This document shows, in pieces, positions 59,791-64,000 of a stretch of DNA of 64,000 nt; position 1 is the stretch's first letter; every line of letters begins with the position of its first letter. Below the pieces are notes generated by a model. It was not told the origin of the DNA. It searched no databases and worked only from the letters and a program-made list of their open reading frames with translations. Origin of the DNA: Plasmodium brasilianum (Eukaryota > Apicomplexa > Aconoidasida > Haemosporida > Plasmodiidae); the NCBI RefSeq assembly GCF_023973825.1, contig NC_090121.1, positions 1,720,001 through 1,784,000 on the forward strand. The letters run 5' to 3'. Both the position numbers and the translations under genes were made by a program.

Positions 59791-61286
59791 CTAACGTTGT
59801 TCCCTGGAGTGCGTCCTGAACAGGTACGATGAACACTATACAAATATAACAAAATGAACTACACACGTTTGTGTATAAATGAAAAATTTTACTAATTGAA
59901 TTGTGAAGTAAACCTCTATGAGTATTTTAATTCCCTGCGTTTTTAGTATAAGGAATTATATGCTCTTTCTCGTTTTTGCGTGTATCAAAACTTGCGTTTA
60001 TACTTATGTCTGTTCCGGCAGTGGTGTATATATATGTGTAGCCCCCTTTACAAATAATGCCAAGGGAGGAGCGTGTATTTGGAGAAATAAAAAAAGATAC
60101 ATGTACCTTATAATGATAAAAATCAAGTGTATGCATTCGAGAGTGTGTTACCTTTTTTACGCTCAGTAGATATACATATATTTAGATTATACAAAAAGAC
60201 GTTTAAAATTTTTTTAGAAATTTTCATTTTTCTCCTTCCCAAGTGACTGTACCGTTATCATATATTAACAAATTACTTTCTTTTTAATTAAAAAAAAAAA
60301 GAAAATAATAAAATAAGTAAAAAAAATAAATAAATAAAAATAGGAAAACAACATAATAATTAGAAGGAGAATTAGGAGAAATATCAATTTAAGGAGAAAA
60401 AAAAAAAAAAAAAAAAGGGAACAATATTCATGGATCCCTATGTCCGTTTTGCACTTCAAGACAAATCAGTACCCCACATTTTTATCAACTTAAATCTCGA
60501 TTTTTTTTTTTTTTTTTTTTTTTATATTGATATAAATTCCTCTATTTTTAAGTAAATTATCTTAAAAGAGGCCGTTAAATAAAAAGTAGAAAATACTGGT
60601 ATACATACAAGCCCATACTAATAAATGTGCACATATATATATGTAAACATACGTATATATACATGTGTATACATATAAATGCATACGTATGTATGACATT
60701 CTAAAACGTCAAAGACGCGGTACAAAGTAATAGTGTAAAAAATAGGGGGCGTAACATAACATTTTGTCCTTTAATGCTATATAGATGCTTAAAACAAGCA
60801 GAAGCGGGAAATAACGCACGCATATATATATATATATATATGTAAATATATACACGTATGCATGTATGTATACATATAAAACTTAATAGTCATGTATGTC
60901 TAAAGGGTAGAAAGACTGCGCGTTCTTCCGTGCACCTTATTATATATGTATATAGCAAGGGTGTTATAATGTAATAATAAGAAAACCTTAAAATAGGATA
61001 AAAAAATATAAGTTACAGTTGAACAGGGTGATATTGCTTTCTTTGTCAACATAAAGCTTTATCAATACTACATTTTATGATAATTTTTCTTATTCTTCTC
61101 AATTTTGTGTACATACATAAATATACATGTATGGGTATATTTACATGTACGTATATATACGCATATAAGTGCACATACATGTATGTGTATATATGGGAAT
61201 ATATTTGTGTGCACTTCTTTCCTTCTGGTGAGACCTAATGTCAGTTACCAGCCCCCTGATTAGCTAATCCGCTTCATATATTAATC

Positions 61287-64000
61287 ATGAATAGTAATAT
61301 TGGTAACTACCATAACAATATAAATAATGGACTTAAACAACGTTACTTTCGTAATGACAATTTATGTAATGAGTTAGCATATGATGGAAGCGCTGGTAGA
61401 TATTACACGACCCCTGTGGGCAATTTCTACTCTTCATCAGTCGGTAATGATGCACGTGCTAATAATGCTAAACATAGTAGTAATTGTTCTATTACAATAT
61501 TAGAAAATAATAATATAAACAACATTACTTTAACAGCAGCAGTAGTACACATGTGGGAGCAGAAAAAAAAAAAAAAAAAAAAAAATATATAGGAAACAAT
61601 TACTACCAAACATATATTCAATAAAACACAAATGTGTGTATTTCCTTTACTTTTCATCAGGAGACGGTTGCATATCAAACTATAAGCTTAATGCCCAAAA
61701 TACTGACATGTTCATATATCAGAAAAGAAACACTAATGATGAAAACAATTTAAATAGAACCAAGTGTTCTCTTGAGGGATACACGTCAAATAGTCTCAGT
61801 CAAAGTAATGACAAGAATTTATGTGTACAATGTACTTGCTTCAGGATACCCTCTACTCAACTCAGTAGTTTTGATGATAACATAAAAAATATACATGGTA
61901 AAAAAAATGCTCTTCCTAAGGCCTCTGTGCCATTCCTAGGCTACAACTTCCCTCCTGCTCCTTCCATCAATGGTATTGATAGTATTAGCAGTATTGACAG
62001 TATTAGCAGTATTGGCAATATTAGTGGTATTGGAAATATTAGCGGTATTGGAAATATTAGCGGTATTGGAAATATTAGCAGTATTGGAAATATTAGTGGT
62101 ATTGGAAATATTAGCGGTATTGACAACAACAATGAAAATGTATTGTATTACGCAAACAATAATGCTTGCTCTTTACATCAATGTGTGGGTTCCCAAGTCA
62201 ACGCAAACGTAAACAACAGAATAGCAAAGTTCACTACTACAAATGATAGTAAAAAAAATGCTAACATAATATATAACGCGAATGATAATTTAAGCTATAA
62301 TTTATGCGAAATTTTGAGTAATAATTTGAGTCAAAATGTCGGAAATATTTCAAGTCAAAATGTCGGAAATATTTCAAGTCAAAATATGAACAATATTTCA
62401 AGTCAAAATATGAACAATATTTCAGGTCAAAATATGAACAATATTTCAGGTCAAAATATGAACAATATTTCAGGTCAAAATATGAACAATATTTCAGGTC
62501 AAAATATGAGCAATATTTCAAATCAAAATGTGGGTAATATTTCAAATCAAAATATGAGCAATAATTCGAGTCAAAATGTAAATGGCCATTTGCGTCAGAA
62601 TTTTAGCCAAAGTTTTAATCAAAACATTGCCCAAAATTTGAACAGCAATTTGATTGGAAATTTGACTGGAAATTTAAGTAATAATTTAACGCGCAATTTA
62701 AATAATAATTTGAATGACAATTTGGGCGACAATTTATATGGCACTTTTAATGGAAATTCAAACGACAATTTATTTCCCCTTTTGAACGAAAGTAGTAACA
62801 AAAGGGAGGGACATACGAATAACGCCATTTTAAGTGAACGTATTAATGAAAATGTAAACAATTCCATTCAGCATCTTTTAGAAAATAGAAATAAAGATTC
62901 TGACTGTAGTAATTTAAACTTGCGTTGTACCAATCTCAACTATTTAAAATTTAATGCATTGAAAAATCCGCAAAATTGTAATGCTTTATTATATCACCCT
63001 GATTTAAATGTGTGTGTGTTAAGCAATATGCATAACGGTAACAGTACCGGCAGTGTAAGCGGAGTTACGAATGTGGGCACAGTTGGCAATATAAGCAGTG
63101 TTAACAATGTTAGTAACATTAGCAGTAACAGCAATGTCAGATGTAACAACGGAAGTAGCAACATACCAAATGAAAACTTAATTATGCCTACGCCAAATAG
63201 CACGAGGGACAGGATAATCACTTCCCCCCATGCTAATCTAGCGAACAGTATAAATAATGGCATGATAAACCCATCGACCAACTTGGTTGGCAATACGTCC
63301 AGTATTAACCTCAACGTGCCAAGTGGTAATGTTAACAAGGACATGCTGAATATCCCCCCTCCGAATGTAAGTTTCAACATGACAAACGCAAATGTAAATA
63401 CAGTTTATAGGGAAGCACCCCGTTTGACTGCACCTTATAGGGAAGCACCCCATGTGAGCACGGACTTGCCACTATTAAACTGTACCAAAATAAATAACAC
63501 AAGAAGAGAAAGCATAAACCAGAATTTAATTAATTCTTACTCTGATGGAAATACAACTATAGCTCCTCTATTTGAAAACAAGAATGCTATGTATAGAGAA
63601 AGCCTAGAACCAAGTAATGTTTTAAATAACAAAAATTCGAACAACTACTTAACTATAAATAATGAACAACTACTGTGTAACAATGTATTCCAAGAAAAAA
63701 TTGCAAAAAATTTACAGCATACAACACATATGAACAATTTTAGCGGAATGTTAAGTAGTCATACGATATATAATAGCAAATTGAGAAATGAGAGTTGTAA
63801 TGAAAGTAAAAATACAACTGTACCAAGCATGAACAACATTCCAATTAATCATTATAAAAAAGAATACATGTATGAATACTACTTAAACCCCATAGATAAG
63901 AATAAGAAGCATTCGAGAAATAGAAAATCATTTTATTCTTTTAATGAAAGCTTAAACTATGATGCTAATGTTGAAGATAAGATGAAACTGAGAAATAATT
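61287..64000 (+). CDS. Large Asn-rich protein of unknown function, partial at the right edge
   Basis: Starts MNSNIGNYHNNINNGLKQRY at 61287 and is still open at the window end, over 850 codons. The first frame ends at 61592 just after an A23 run (61563-61585); the main frame (GDGCISNYKLNAQNTDMFIY) continues from about 61593 onward. Two explanations fit. One is an intron 61480-61660 (donor AGTA/GTAATT, acceptor TTTTCATCAG), which is phase-correct and of normal size. The other is a one-base error in the A run. I prefer the intron. The protein is almost wholly Asn/Ser-rich, with repeats near 61975-62125 (IGNISG) and 62330-62600 (NISSQNMN). A denser, more ordered stretch begins near the edge (HYKKEYMYEYYLNPIDKNKK). 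No domain is recognised within the window. Confidence 0.75.
61970..62128 (+). repeat. 15- to 18-bp coding repeat (IGNISG)
   Basis: About nine copies of a unit encoding Ile-Gly-Asn-Ile-Ser-Gly or Ile-Asp-Ser-Ile-Ser-Ser in the terminal gene. Confidence 0.8.
62328..62580 (+). repeat. 24-bp coding repeat (NISSQNMN) in the terminal gene
   Basis: About ten copies of a 24-bp unit (ttcaagtcaaaatatgaaca then atat) encoding Asn-Ile-Ser-Ser/Gly-Gln-Asn-Met/Val-Asn/Gly. It is the cause of the YCSYFDLK-type frame on the opposite strand. Confidence 0.85.

Larger units (their letters stand above)
56698..61286. other. Long divergent intergenic region with tandem arrays; one doubtful small frame
   Basis: About 4.6 kb between the GRIP gene (-) and the terminal Asn-rich gene (+). 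It contains a 13-bp array (acttatttattct) at 56735-56950; (TA)n at 57170-57210; a ttgacataaaaatgtataaa-type array at 58040-58200; and a roughly 55-bp (TA)-rich array at 59515-59790. The only frame with some protein-like character is at 59068-59481. Confidence 0.6.

Overview
The window is nuclear DNA of a malaria parasite (genus Plasmodium). It is extremely AT-rich, with poly-A/T runs and (TA)n tracts between genes, short introns with GT/AG borders and T-rich acceptors, and large Asn/Ser/Asp/Lys low-complexity insertions inside conserved proteins. From memory, the gene order (glutaredoxin 1, AHA1, unknown, QCR8, unknown, AK7-like, UEV, AP endonuclease, Dopey) matches an internal part of P. falciparum chromosome 3 read in reverse. 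The codon use and minisatellite content suggest one of the less extremely AT-rich species, such as P. malariae or P. ovale, but I cannot fix the species.

Layout. 1-28: probable first codons of a minus-strand gene, perhaps FAD-dependent glycerol-3-phosphate dehydrogenase. 2.1-3.5 kb: five-exon glutaredoxin (+). 4.4-6.65 kb: five-exon AHA1 Hsp90 co-chaperone (-), with two Aha1 N-type domains and a frame break in a poly-A run. 10.15-13.1 kb: large Asn-rich protein with a C-terminal GLTSCR1/BICRA-like domain (+). 15.0-15.4 kb: QCR8-type complex III subunit (+). 16.7-17.3 kb: small membrane protein (+). 17.7-21.1 kb: adenylate kinase 7-like protein with Rossmann, kinase and Dpy-30 parts (-), again with a poly-A frame break. 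22.2-23.0 kb: possible small spliced membrane protein (+). 24.4-25.9 kb: UEV/Mms2 (+). 27.7-29.3 kb: APE1 (+). 32.5-44.5 kb: a 4,014-residue Dopey/DOP1 homologue (+). 45.7-46.5 kb: three-exon, 145-residue unknown (-). 48.6-51.4 kb: three-exon, 12-TM MFS-like protein (+). 52.8-56.7 kb: golgin with a C-terminal GRIP domain (-). 61.3 kb to the end: start of a large Asn-rich protein (+, partial).

These are independent eukaryotic genes, not operons. Themes do recur: redox and proteostasis (GRX1, AHA1), mitochondrial respiration (QCR8), DNA repair and damage tolerance (UEV, APE1), Golgi/endosome traffic (DOP1 and the GRIP golgin), and probably the male-gamete axoneme (AK7).

The gaps between genes are packed with minisatellites, several sharing a 12-bp unit, and one T run of about 105 bases. 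I found no clear RNA gene, mobile element or CRISPR array. The observations most worth following are the tandem Aha1 N-domains, the GLTSCR1-like domain, the AK7 assignment, the 12-TM protein, and the reading-frame breaks that fall in long A tracts.
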